From: an uncultured Clostridia bacterium
Lineage (GTDB): Bacteria; Bacillota; Clostridia; Oscillospirales; CAG-272
Reading direction: 5' to 3'
Assembly (NCBI GenBank): GCA_947630625.1
Contig: CANRIL010000004.1
Coordinates: forward strand, 1 to 64,000
DNA: 64,000 nt
Positions 34,149 to 42,022 of this stretch are shown in pieces; positions within the stretch are counted from its first letter, which is position 1, and every line of letters begins with the position of its first letter. The translations under genes and the position numbers were made by a program. The notes beneath the pieces were generated by a model that saw nothing but the letters and a program-made list of their open reading frames with translations, was not told where the DNA came from and did not search any database.

Positions 34149-35282
34149 TCAATCGTTATATTTTACAGGCGTTTTGACTCCGCATACCGCCAGAGCTTCT
34201 TTAAATACATTAAAGAAATCCTCAATATCCTGTTCATCTATCGCGCCAAGGGCGCAAAGCCTGAAGGTGTTCGTCGTTGAAATCTTTCCCGGGTAAATCG
34301 TAAATCCGCGCTCATAGCAATAGTCATGAACCTTTTCAAAGCTCCAGTTCGGATCGTCAGGATAGATCGCCGAAGAAACAAGTCCCGCTCGCCATTCGGG
34401 TTTTATCACCTGTTTAAAGCCGAGTTCGTCAAGACCTTTGTTGATCGCGTTGAACACTCTTGTGTGCCGTGCCCATTTTGCCTGTTCCCCCTCAGCCCAG
34501 TACTCCTTAAGCGCCTGCAATGTGGCATAGATCGTCTGGACAGGCGGGGTAAAGTGCATCTCGCCCGTCTTTTCAAAATAGTCGTATTGCAAGAACAAAT
34601 TGCAATAATATGAGTGCTTGGGATAGTCCTTTGAAGCTTCGATCACATCTCGGTTGCCGACGACAAACGACAACCCGGTAAACGCCATCAATCCTTTCTG
34701 TGCAGAAGCCATCAGAAAGTCGATATTGTCCTTTTCGATATCGATAGGCCGCATCGCGTAGGTGCTTGTCGTGTCGGTAATGAATATAGCGCCGTATCTG
34801 TGAGCAAGCGCGCCTATCTCGCGGATCGGGTTGAGTATCCCGGTGCCGGTTTCGTTGTGGGTGGTGTAAACGACGGCAATATCCGCGTTTTTCTGTAAGG
34901 TTTCCAGAACCTCCGAAAGATCGGGACGCTCGTCGACAGGATATTTCAGCTCTATATACGGCAAACCGTAATACTGACATATCTCCGTGGCACGTGTACT
35001 GTATGCGCCGTTGTTGATAACGAGAATTTTTTTATTTGCCGGCAAAAGCGAATTCAGGCAGACATCGATATTGAGCGTTCCGGAACCGCAGAACAAGACT
35101 GAGGTGTACTTTTCAAGATCGCCGTGGACGACCCGCACCAGATCCTCACGAAGCCCTTTCATCAGCGATGCAAATTCCTTCTCGCGCGGGCAGATATCGG
35201 GCACTACCTGAGCATATTTAACGGAATCGGTCGTAGTAGACGGACCGGGATTTAAAAGAACATTTCTTTTTACAGATTCCAT
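34149..35282 (-). CDS. phnW: 2-Aminoethylphosphonate aminotransferase (PhnW-like)
   Basis: Class V PLP aminotransferase that in this context should convert phosphonoacetaldehyde to 2-aminoethylphosphonate (AEP). Seen are LLNPGPSTTT, GSGTLNIDV, NNGAYSTRA, THNETGTGILNPI, ITDTTST, the PLP lysine in ASAQKGLMAF (Lys196) and FTIYPGK. The family also works in degradation, but the PEP mutase and decarboxylase neighbours argue for synthesis. I start at 35282 (GAGG nine bases upstream); a GTG at 35297 that overlaps the permease stop by 4 bases is possible. Confidence 0.93.
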   Translation of the reverse strand: MESVKRNVLLNPGPSTTTDSVKYAQVVPDICPREKEFASLMKGLREDLVRVVHGDLEKYTSVLFCGSGTLNIDVCLNSLLPANKKILVINNGAYSTRATEICQYYGLPYIELKYPVDERPDLSEVLETLQKNADIAVVYTTHNETGTGILNPIREIGALAHRYGAIFITDTTSTYAMRPIDIEKDNIDFLMASAQKGLMAFTGLSFVVGNRDVIEASKDYPKHSYYCNLFLQYDYFEKTGEMHFTPPVQTIYATLQALKEYWAEGEQAKWARHTRVFNAINKGLDELGFKQVIKPEWRAGLVSSAIYPDDPNWSFEKVHDYCYERGFTIYPGKISTTNTFRLCALGAIDEQDIEDFFNVFKEALAVCGVKTPVKYND

Positions 35283-35293
35283 CTTAATATACC

Positions 35294-36772
35294 TCACTTA
35301 TATTCTTTCCCGAAGTTCTTTCTCTCTTTTATGTAGAAAACAAGCCCGATCGCTATCCAGACCGCAAGCATTATATAGCTCTCTTTCCCAAAGTGGACGC
35401 CCGGCAGACCGGGGATCGGGATAAGCTGCAATATCATAAATATGATGCCGAACAAAGTACCCGTCACCGCCATTGCTTTCAAAAACGCCGTCCCGTCGCC
35501 GTCACGCTTCACGGTGACAAGCGTACTTGCGCATGTGAAGAAATAACCGATCGACGCGCCTATCGCGCTCATGTCAACGAACCATCCGAGCGCCTCTCTG
35601 CCGAGTATCGGTCCCGAAAGCGAGACGATCATGCAAAAGATGATGGCGTTCTTCGGTGTTCCGTATTTACCGTCGACCTTTCCGAAAGACTTCGGAAGAT
35701 ATCCGTCACGGCTCATCGAATACATCAGCCTCGAAGACGCAAGATAGAATCCCATGATCCCGGAAAGGACGGCGCATGACACGCCGACGCCGATCAACAC
35801 CTTGCCGAATGCTCCGAGAAGCTCTTCTGCGGCAACGAGGAGCACCCACTCTCCTGCCATGACCCGCTCCGGCCAATTTTCAAGAGCCGCAGCGGCGACG
35901 GTGTTGTTGCTCGTGTATACAAAGCAGCCGAACACGATGGCGATGATCATTATGAACGAAACTTTTTTGTAACTGAAATTGAATTCCTCGGCAGCCTGCG
36001 GAATCGCATCAAAACCGACATATGCCCACGGAGCTATCGCAAACGTTGCAAGAATTGCCGAAAGGATCCCGACGGTGCCGGTGTGGGCGTAACTGCCTAT
36101 TTCGGAAGTAACGGCATTTGCCTCTATAGCGGCTTCTTTGTCAAAGCCCCAAATCGGCTGCATATTGATCCCCTTTGCCTTTGCGGAGACAACTCCGGCG
36201 ATGCAAAGCGTAATCGCACATATAACGAGAAGCGACGAAAGTATCGTCTGCACAAATCCCGCCTTCTTTACGCCCACTATATTGAGCCAGCCAAACAGGA
36301 TGAGGATCGCCATTGCCAGAAGCATTTCGCCCGCGTAGATGTCAAATCCGGCTATCGTATAGTGAAATCCCCATTTCAGAATATTCGCGGACCCGTCAAG
36401 CCCGTCGACAATAAGTCCGATCGCCGTGCTGTTCATCGGCACGTTTGTCAGATATGCGACGACCAAAAACCAGCCGCAGACAAACGCGGCGTCCTTACCG
36501 AAGCACATCTTTGTGAAAGTGAATTCTCCGCCCGCCTTCGGATATTTCGGCACCATGTAGGCATAGGAAAAAGCTATAATGATCATCACGAGCGCGCCGA
36601 GGATCATCGCTATCGCGGTTCCTGCGACGCCCGAGTTCGGCAGGAACTTTTTGCCTGGGTTGATGAAGCTTCCCCAGCCTATGACGCAGCCGAAAGCGAT
36701 CGCCCAGACGTGCATAGGCGAAAGCGAACGCTGCAGCTTCCCGTCGGAATTTTGTGTTTGTTTACTGCTCAT
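35294..36772 (-). CDS. APC-superfamily amino acid/polyamine-type permease
   Basis: About 490 residues with 12 predicted membrane helices. The first helix has the APC signature IAFGCVIGWGSFINPG, and YPKAGGEFTF and FAIAPWAYVGFDAIPQ follow. It is embedded in the phosphonate operon, between the nucleotidyltransferase and phnW genes, so its substrate may be an amine or amino acid related to AEP (alanine as amino donor, ethanolamine or AEP itself). This is inference. I start at 36772 (GAGGGC upstream) rather than 36799, which would overlap the previous gene by 11 bases. Confidence 0.9.
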   Translation of the reverse strand: MSSKQTQNSDGKLQRSLSPMHVWAIAFGCVIGWGSFINPGKKFLPNSGVAGTAIAMILGALVMIIIAFSYAYMVPKYPKAGGEFTFTKMCFGKDAAFVCGWFLVVAYLTNVPMNSTAIGLIVDGLDGSANILKWGFHYTIAGFDIYAGEMLLAMAILILFGWLNIVGVKKAGFVQTILSSLLVICAITLCIAGVVSAKAKGINMQPIWGFDKEAAIEANAVTSEIGSYAHTGTVGILSAILATFAIAPWAYVGFDAIPQAAEEFNFSYKKVSFIMIIAIVFGCFVYTSNNTVAAAALENWPERVMAGEWVLLVAAEELLGAFGKVLIGVGVSCAVLSGIMGFYLASSRLMYSMSRDGYLPKSFGKVDGKYGTPKNAIIFCMIVSLSGPILGREALGWFVDMSAIGASIGYFFTCASTLVTVKRDGDGTAFLKAMAVTGTLFGIIFMILQLIPIPGLPGVHFGKESYIMLAVWIAIGLVFYIKERKNFGKEYK

Positions 36773-36788
36773 TTTTTCGCCCTCTTTT

Positions 36789-37688
36789 TTATACATCATA
36801 AGTCGGATCGATTGCCTTTAATTCTTTGAATGTATCGATCTCGACAATGTCGGATTCCCGACAATCGCGGATCTCAACCTGATAATTTTCCTTGCAGTAT
36901 TTAAGCGGCACCTGTTCCCAATACCGTTCCTTCCCTCCCGGTGACTGGTATACTTTTGCGATATCCTCCGAAAGCCTCCTGCCGTCCTGACCGTTCCAAT
37001 AGGAAATGCCGACCATCTGCCATATGTCATTGCCCTCGCCGCCGACTTCCTGCTCAACGATAATTTCGTCCTTTACCCGAAAGCACCAGTCGTCGGAGCG
37101 GTCTTTTTTTATGCCGAGAAAGTTTGAGGTGTAATGGTATTTCTTTATTATATCCTGATTTGAAAGCAGCAGATCCGCCTCGAAAACGTAGGCGTTGGAG
37201 AGCATATACCGCGCGACAAAAGCCGAGCTTATGTTATTTGCCTCGTTATATACCGGATTTTCGAGGAAGTGGATCATAGGGTATTTATACAGAAGCTGAT
37301 CGAACTGCTCAGCCAAATAGCCTCTGACCATGTAAATTTCATTGATTCCTGCCCGCAGACAGGCGTCAATAAGGTGATCGATGATGCGCACGCCGTGGAC
37401 ACGGACGAGCGGCTTCGGGGTGTTGAAGGTTATCGGCACCATACGGGAACCGAAGCCCGCGGCGATGAATACGGCACGTTTTACGCGATATGGTTCCAGC
37501 GCATTGACACCGGAGTTTGTGATGTCGCCGTTTTTCAGATAGCCGAGGTCTGTAAGCTCCTTTGACACCTTGTTGACGGTGCCGAGCGAGTACCCGGTCT
37601 TTTCTTTAAGCTGACGCTGGGTGAGAGTGATCCTTGATGTTGCAAGCATTTCAAGAATGTCAAATTGCTTGCGGGTTAGTTCCTGCAT
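36789..37688 (-). CDS. Winged-helix / nucleotidyltransferase fusion (LicC/PntC-like), likely CTP:AEP cytidylyltransferase
   Basis: Residues 1-60 form a MarR-like winged helix (TRKQFDILEMLATSRITLTQ, LKEKTGYSLGTVNKV). Residues 70-299 form a nucleotidyltransferase with the signature AAGFGSRMVPITFNTPKPLV (76-95), then LENPVYNEANNISS and FEADLLLS. The closest functional types are phosphocholine cytidylyltransferase LicC and 2-aminoethylphosphonate cytidylyltransferase PntC. Beside a complete AEP pathway, CMP-AEP formation is the best guess, giving an activated donor for decorating a glycan or lipid. The attached DNA-binding domain suggests an enzyme that may also regulate its operon. First gene of the operon; 364 bases separate it from the invertible segment. 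Confidence 0.85.
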   Translation of the reverse strand: MQELTRKQFDILEMLATSRITLTQRQLKEKTGYSLGTVNKVSKELTDLGYLKNGDITNSGVNALEPYRVKRAVFIAAGFGSRMVPITFNTPKPLVRVHGVRIIDHLIDACLRAGINEIYMVRGYLAEQFDQLLYKYPMIHFLENPVYNEANNISSAFVARYMLSNAYVFEADLLLSNQDIIKKYHYTSNFLGIKKDRSDDWCFRVKDEIIVEQEVGGEGNDIWQMVGISYWNGQDGRRLSEDIAKVYQSPGGKERYWEQVPLKYCKENYQVEIRDCRESDIVEIDTFKELKAIDPTYDV

Positions 37689-37780
37689 TTTTGTTATCCT
37701 TTCTTAATAAATTTTGTTCAAACTAATTGCTGACCGTTTAAAATCCTTCAAGATTTTGAGAAGATTAAAACAAAAATCAC

Positions 37781-37800
37781 GCAAAAAAGCCGACTGCGGC
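37781..37800 (-). terminator. Weak attenuator-like hairpin in the phosphonate operon leader
   Basis: On the minus strand GCCG-CAGT-CGGC is followed by TTTTTT. The stem is only 4 bp. A GCCCAC/GTGGGC hairpin lies just upstream (around 37809-37830). It might attenuate long-leader transcripts. A TATAAT at 37993-37998 (minus) lacks a good -35, so at most a weak fixed promoter is present. Confidence 0.3.
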
Positions 37801-38051
37801 GCAAGTTTTGCCCACTGTTCAAAACGTGGGCGGAAGTCAATAACACCATTAAAAATTTATAATAATAAATTCCGGTTGAGGATCAGGTTTTGCCCGCTTT
37901 ATTTTGCTGTCAAAATAATATTTTAAGCCGCGTATTCGAATTTTTAAAACTGCTCATTTGCAGCGCCTGAAGAATCCCCTTAGCTCGAGCGGATTATATA
38001 GATGCAAATATTTTCCAATAAATCCGCATGATGAAGCATCTGTGATTGCTG

Positions 38052-38071
38052 CATTATCTGCATAATGTAGT
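38052..38071 (+). repeat. Left inverted repeat of the invertible segment (IRL)
   Basis: CATTATCTGCATAATGTAGT, an exact reverse complement of 38360-38379. The first 16 bases are themselves palindromic (CATTAT-CTGC-ATAATG), the form expected for two recombinase-binding arms around a short crossover region. Confidence 0.95.
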
Positions 38072-38114
38072 TCAAAAAATGAAAGACTCGAAGGTAAATC
38101 AACCACATAAATAA

Positions 38115-38138
38115 AAAAGCGCCTTCAAAAGCGCTTTT
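38115..38138 (-). terminator. Terminator inside the invertible segment
   Basis: AAAAGCGC and GCGCTTTT form a perfect 8-bp stem with an 8-base loop. On the minus strand it is followed by TTATTT, making a terminator that stops recombinase transcripts before the phosphonate operon in the present orientation. After inversion its stronger direction would face the other way. Confidence 0.75.
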
Positions 38139-38287
38139 CAAACATATAAAATGAGCCCTTACAGATCTGTTCAAAAAACATCTCCGCAAGGGTTCTGTCA
38201 GCATACATAAAATTTTTAAATATGTTGTTTTTACCATCGTTGATAATAAAAACTGCGTGTTAGATTAGATTTTATGCGAAAATCATC

Positions 38288-38316
38288 TTGATTTCTACGC
38301 ATGTTTCTGTTATAAT
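38288..38316 (+). promoter_or_regulatory. Invertible promoter
   Basis: TTGATT (38288-38293) and a perfect TATAAT (38311-38316) are 17 bases apart. In this orientation transcripts start near 38323 and run antisense into the recombinase gene. In the inverted orientation they would run toward the phosphonate operon. Confidence 0.85.
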
Positions 38317-38359
38317 CTTAACGATAAAGTTTCCGGCGTGCCGCAAATACCGTTGGTTG

Positions 38360-38379
38360 ACTACATTATGCAGATAATG
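38360..38379 (-). repeat. Right inverted repeat of the invertible segment (IRR)
   Basis: ACTACATTATGCAGATAATG, the exact reverse complement of IRL. It contains the TAA stop of the recombinase (38366-38368) and its last three sense codons (Leu, Ser and Ala), all inside the 20-bp repeat, so inversion leaves the protein unchanged. Confidence 0.95.
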
Positions 38380-39265
38380 TGGTCCTTATTTTTGTGAAAA
38401 TCAGCTTGTTCACTACCATTTCGACGCGTTCACGGACTTCTTCTTCCGTTGTCTTTACGTATATCTTCGTCGTGTTTATGCTGCTGTGGCCGAGAAGCGC
38501 CGCAAGCTGAACGATATCATGCGTCTCCATGTAAAATGTTCGCGCGAACAGCTTGCGGAGGTTGTGCGGAAACACCTTGCTCTCTGCAACTTTCGCTTTC
38601 TTGCAGAGCCGCTTCATCTGCTTCCAGATGGCGCTCCTGTCGAGCGGTTTGCCGCTTTTCGTCCGGAATATCGGTCCCGATTCGATTTTGTTTTCCTTAA
38701 TATATGCGAGTACCTCCCGCTTCAGCTCGTCCGCCACGATCACACGGCGGTTTTTCTTTTTGCATCGGACAGTCACGCGCACCTTATCGAGCTTGCAGCG
38801 GAACGATTCCACTGTGAAATATTTCACCTCCGACACGCGTATGCCTGTCGAGAATATGACGAGCAAAAGCAGATGCAGCCGCCTGTTATCCTTCGCCGCG
38901 TCGAGCAAACGCTCAAATTCATCCTTCGTCAGATTCTTCTCTTCCGGATTGAACGGTAACTCCTGAATTCTCAGATTCGACACTGCGCAGTCGGGGCGTC
39001 CGACGAATTTGAGAAGCGCACGGATCGACGATATCATCGAATTTATGCTTGAATCGGCGAATTTACCGCATTCTAAAAGATGCGCTTTGTACGCAAGCAC
39101 CCTCTCCTTCGAAAGCGGCTCGCCGCCGAGAAAGGACGCAAAACCGGCAATGTCGCGGATATACTTATCGATCGTGAACTCGGATTTTTCTTCGGAAATG
39201 AGATAGGAACGAAAAGAAGCTATTACTTCGCTTGTGATGTACGTTTCGGCTGCGGTGCTTGACAT
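38366..39265 (-). CDS. Tyrosine recombinase, probable invertase of the adjacent promoter
   Basis: 299-residue XerC/D-like site-specific recombinase. The N-terminal SAM-like core-binding domain is about 1-95. The catalytic domain has Arg143 (STGIRVSEV), HNLR (His234, Arg237), LGH (His260) and the nucleophile Tyr269 (TTKIYVK), so all catalytic residues are present. AAGGGAG precedes the ATG, and a TTGCAC-18-TAAAAT promoter lies upstream. Its 3' end lies within the right inverted repeat, the hallmark of a cis-acting invertase. No phage or transposon genes are nearby, which argues against an integrase of a larger element. Confidence 0.92.
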   Translation of the reverse strand: MSSTAAETYITSEVIASFRSYLISEEKSEFTIDKYIRDIAGFASFLGGEPLSKERVLAYKAHLLECGKFADSSINSMISSIRALLKFVGRPDCAVSNLRIQELPFNPEEKNLTKDEFERLLDAAKDNRRLHLLLLVIFSTGIRVSEVKYFTVESFRCKLDKVRVTVRCKKKNRRVIVADELKREVLAYIKENKIESGPIFRTKSGKPLDRSAIWKQMKRLCKKAKVAESKVFPHNLRKLFARTFYMETHDIVQLAALLGHSSINTTKIYVKTTEEEVRERVEMVVNKLIFTKIRTTLSA

Positions 39266-39316
39266 TGTTTGAAACTCCCTTGTTCGGTGATTTTCCGCGC
39301 GTCGGCGGTTACATAT

Positions 39317-39346
39317 ATTTTAGCGAATTTATTGAATCTTGTGCAA
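39317..39346 (-). promoter_or_regulatory. Promoter of the recombinase gene
   Basis: On the minus strand TTGCAC (39341-39346) and TAAAAT (39317-39322) are 18 bases apart, about 50 bases before the ATG. The remaining 39347-39562 gap shows only a weak hairpin flanked by A and T runs near 39460-39515. Confidence 0.55.
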
Positions 39347-39562
39347 TTTAAAATCACGCAAATCTTTCGGGCTTTTCAAAAACTTTCCGTATAGCACACC
39401 TGCACGGTCGACATATCTGACCGCACGGGATTTTATCAACGTCAATTAGGTTATAATAAAAAAACGTGCCCTGCTTCCCGCATGAACACGCTTTTTTGTC
39501 AGACTGCGCCGGGGACGATTCTTTCGGAAATTTCCCCGATCGTATTATTATCTTACATCATC

Positions 39563-39979
39563 TTACATCGACTCGGCGCTGAAGCTCTGCGGGAGCAGTT
39601 CGCCAAGCGTATATGTGCTGAATTTTTTCGGCGAGCCGAGTATCACCCTGAAATCAGGCCGGCAGAACTCCGCCATAAACTGGCGGCATATGCCGCATGG
39701 CGGACATTCGCCGAGCGGCTCACCGGCAGCAATTATATCTTCCCTTCCGCCGACTATCGCTATGGCGTCAAAATCGCGCTCGCCTGCGGCGACAGCCGCC
39801 GAAAAAGCGACGCGTTCCGCGCATATCGTCGCCGGGTATGAGGCGTTTTCGATGTTGCAGCCGATATATACAGCGCCTCCGCGTGTCAGAAGCGCCGCCC
39901 CGACGCAGAAATGCGAATATGGGCTGTACGCGCGGCGCGCAGCGTCTAAGGCGCGATCTAACAGCTCCGTCTCAGTCAT
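39563..39979 (-). CDS. cdd: Cytidine deaminase
   Basis: Zinc enzyme of pyrimidine salvage that deaminates cytidine and deoxycytidine. Zinc and catalytic motifs are CAE (53-55) in NASYPATICAERVA and PCGIC (Cys95, Cys98). At 138 residues it has normal length. GGAGAG precedes 39979; the track's extra 12 residues are discarded. First of four salvage genes in the same direction (cdd is downstream of deoB, deoD and deoC). Confidence 0.95.
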   Translation of the reverse strand: MTETELLDRALDAARRAYSPYSHFCVGAALLTRGGAVYIGCNIENASYPATICAERVAFSAAVAAGERDFDAIAIVGGREDIIAAGEPLGECPPCGICRQFMAEFCRPDFRVILGSPKKFSTYTLGELLPQSFSAESM

Positions 39980-40117
39980 AAATTTTCTCTCCATTCCGCC
40001 GAGGCGCATCAGCACACTTTATAAATTCGGGATACGGCTTTGCCGGTGAAACGCGCCCGTTTTAAAACCGGATCGACGCCGTGGAGACCGGCGCTCCGAC
40101 AACGGAAGCCCGCGCCT

Positions 40118-41278
40118 TCACGCCATCGACTCCGAAAAGCTCTCCCCCGCGCCGTTCCATTCGATCCCGAGAAGCTCCGCGACCGTCGCGGCCGTATCCG
40201 CAAACGTTTTACGCACGCCGAGGCAGACCGGCTTTATTTTTTTGCCGAAGACGAGTATCGGCACGTACTCGCGCGTGTGGTCGGTGCTGACATCTCCCGG
40301 GTCGCAGCCGTGGTCTGCCGTGATTATAAGCGCATCTTCCTCGCCGAGAAGCGGCAGAAAGCCGCCGAGCCAGCCGTCAAATTCCGTGAGCGCCCGCGCG
40401 TAACCGTCTACATCGTTTCTGTGTCCGTAAAGCATATCGTAATCGACAAGATTTACAAAGCACAGCCCGCAAAAATCACGCTCCGCGAGCTTTTTTGTCA
40501 CCGCCATGCCGTCCGCGTTGCCGGACGTGTGTATCGCCTCCGTTATGCCGCGGCCTGCAAAAATATCCTCGATCTTGCCGACCGCGATGACATCCCGCTC
40601 GGCAGCCGAGAGCGCGTCAAGCACTGTTTTCCCGGTCGGCTCAAGCGAAAAATCACGGCGGTTCTTCGTCCGTGTAAAATTCGGATATTCGCCCGTATAG
40701 GGTCTGGCGATTACCCTGCCGACTCCGTGCTCGCCTGTCATTATTTCGCGCGCGGCGCGGCAGTATCCGTATAACTCCTGCGGCGGTATCAGCTCTTCGT
40801 GCGCCGCGATCTGAAGCACGCTGTCGGCGGACGTATAGACTATCAAAGCGCCGGTGCGAAGCTGTTCACGCCCGTAGTCGCGTATCACGTCCGTGCCCGA
40901 ATACGGCTTATTGCATATGATGCCTCGCCCCGTCGCACGGCGGAGCGCGTCTGTCACCTCGTCGGGAAAACCGTCGGGATATGTCGGGAACGGGCGCTCC
41001 GATATAACGCCCGCCATCTCCCAGTGACCGACCGTTGTGTCCTTTCCTCTCGAACGCTCAGCCGCCTTGCCGTAAGCGCCGAGCGGACGCGGCGTTTGTC
41101 CAATGAAGCCGAGCCCGTCTATATTGCCAAGTCCGAGCTTTATCATGTTCGGGACCGAAAAGAACTTTGAGCGCGACACGGACAAAAGCGTATTCGCACC
41201 CGCGTCGCCGAAATCGGCGGCGTCCGGCAGCTCGCCGGCGCCTACGCTGTCGAGCACGATCAAAAATACGCGCTTCAT
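40118..41278 (-). CDS. deoB: Phosphopentomutase
   Basis: Alkaline-phosphatase-fold enzyme interconverting (deoxy)ribose 1- and 5-phosphate. Seen are the metal-binding VFLIVLDSVGAGELPDA at the start, DTTVGHWEMAG, NLVDYDMLYGHRND and ITADHGCDP. At 386 residues it is full length. Its ATG overlaps the deoD stop by 4 bases. It links deoD (which makes ribose 1-phosphate) with deoC. Confidence 0.97.
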   Translation of the reverse strand: MKRVFLIVLDSVGAGELPDAADFGDAGANTLLSVSRSKFFSVPNMIKLGLGNIDGLGFIGQTPRPLGAYGKAAERSRGKDTTVGHWEMAGVISERPFPTYPDGFPDEVTDALRRATGRGIICNKPYSGTDVIRDYGREQLRTGALIVYTSADSVLQIAAHEELIPPQELYGYCRAAREIMTGEHGVGRVIARPYTGEYPNFTRTKNRRDFSLEPTGKTVLDALSAAERDVIAVGKIEDIFAGRGITEAIHTSGNADGMAVTKKLAERDFCGLCFVNLVDYDMLYGHRNDVDGYARALTEFDGWLGGFLPLLGEEDALIITADHGCDPGDVSTDHTREYVPILVFGKKIKPVCLGVRKTFADTAATVAELLGIEWNGAGESFSESMA

Positions 41279-42009
41279 TTTGACTGCATGACGGCTGTGC
41301 GCAGCGCTATCTCTATCATCGTCGAGAACGAATTCTGCCTCTCCTCGACAGTCGTATCCTCGCCCGTGACAAGATGGTCGGAAACCGTGCAGATCGCGAG
41401 CGCATGCTTTCCGGCGCGCGCGGCGTTCATATAAAGCGCCGCTGCCTCCATCTCGACCGCAAGGACGCCCATTTTCGCCCAGTCGAGCGAGTTTTCAACG
41501 TCGTTATAAAATCTGTCCGACGAGACAACGTTTCCGACGTGATACCGGACGCCAATGTCCTCCGCCGCTTTTGCCGCGCACGACAGCAGCTTATATGACG
41601 CGGTAGGCGCAAACGTGCCGGGGAGCGCATATTGCGCGGCATAATTTGAATCCGTGCACGCGCCGAGCGCGAGCACGACATCGCGCACATGCACGTCGCG
41701 GTGGAAGCTGCCCGCCGTGCCGACGCGGATTATATTGTCAACGTCGTAGAAATTGTACAGCTCATAGCTGTAAATGCCCATTGACGGCATACCCATGCCG
41801 CTCGCCATAACGCTGACCGGCACGCCGTCGTAGTAACCCGTGTAGCCCCCGATCCCCCGGACATTATTGACGAGTTTTGATTCGGTCAGAAACGTCTCCG
41901 CGATCATTTTCGCGCGGAGCGGGTCGCCGGGCATGAGCACCGTTTTCGCGAAATCGCCCTTGACCGCCGAATTGTGCGGAGTCGGCGTAGTTGTCTTGTG
42001 TTCGCCCAT
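41275..42009 (-). CDS. deoD: Purine-nucleoside phosphorylase, DeoD type
   Basis: Hexameric PNP-family enzyme cleaving purine (deoxy)nucleosides to base and pentose 1-phosphate. Motifs include HNSAVKGDFAKTVLMPGDPLRAK, GMGMPSMGIYSYEL, RVGTAGS and VEMEAAALY, and the catalytic Asp in SDHLVTGE. At 244 residues it is full length. It lies between deoC (13-base gap) and deoB (4-base overlap). Confidence 0.97.
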   Translation of the reverse strand: MGEHKTTTPTPHNSAVKGDFAKTVLMPGDPLRAKMIAETFLTESKLVNNVRGIGGYTGYYDGVPVSVMASGMGMPSMGIYSYELYNFYDVDNIIRVGTAGSFHRDVHVRDVVLALGACTDSNYAAQYALPGTFAPTASYKLLSCAAKAAEDIGVRYHVGNVVSSDRFYNDVENSLDWAKMGVLAVEMEAAALYMNAARAGKHALAICTVSDHLVTGEDTTVEERQNSFSTMIEIALRTAVMQSK

Positions 42010-42022
42010 GTTTTTTATCTCC

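Larger units (their letters stand above)
38052..38379. mobile_element. Invertible promoter segment (inverton), OFF orientation
   Basis: A 328-bp segment bounded by 20-bp perfect inverted repeats, directly next to a tyrosine recombinase gene. It contains one near-consensus promoter near the right end, pointing right (away from the phosphonate operon), and a terminator near the left end. Inversion would put the promoter's -10 at about 38115-38120 on the minus strand, reading toward 37688 with a leader of roughly 420 bases. The repeats and promoter are seen; inversion and the control target are inferred. Confidence 0.85.

Noticed and set aside
37980-38237. 85-residue minus-strand ORF crossing the left inverted repeat
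   Set aside because: No ribosome-binding site, unusual composition, and it spans the recombination site and a terminator, so it is most likely fortuitous.
38366-39265. Phage or ICE integrase
   Set aside because: No phage, conjugation or cargo genes are adjacent, and the 20-bp repeats are inverted rather than direct att-like copies.
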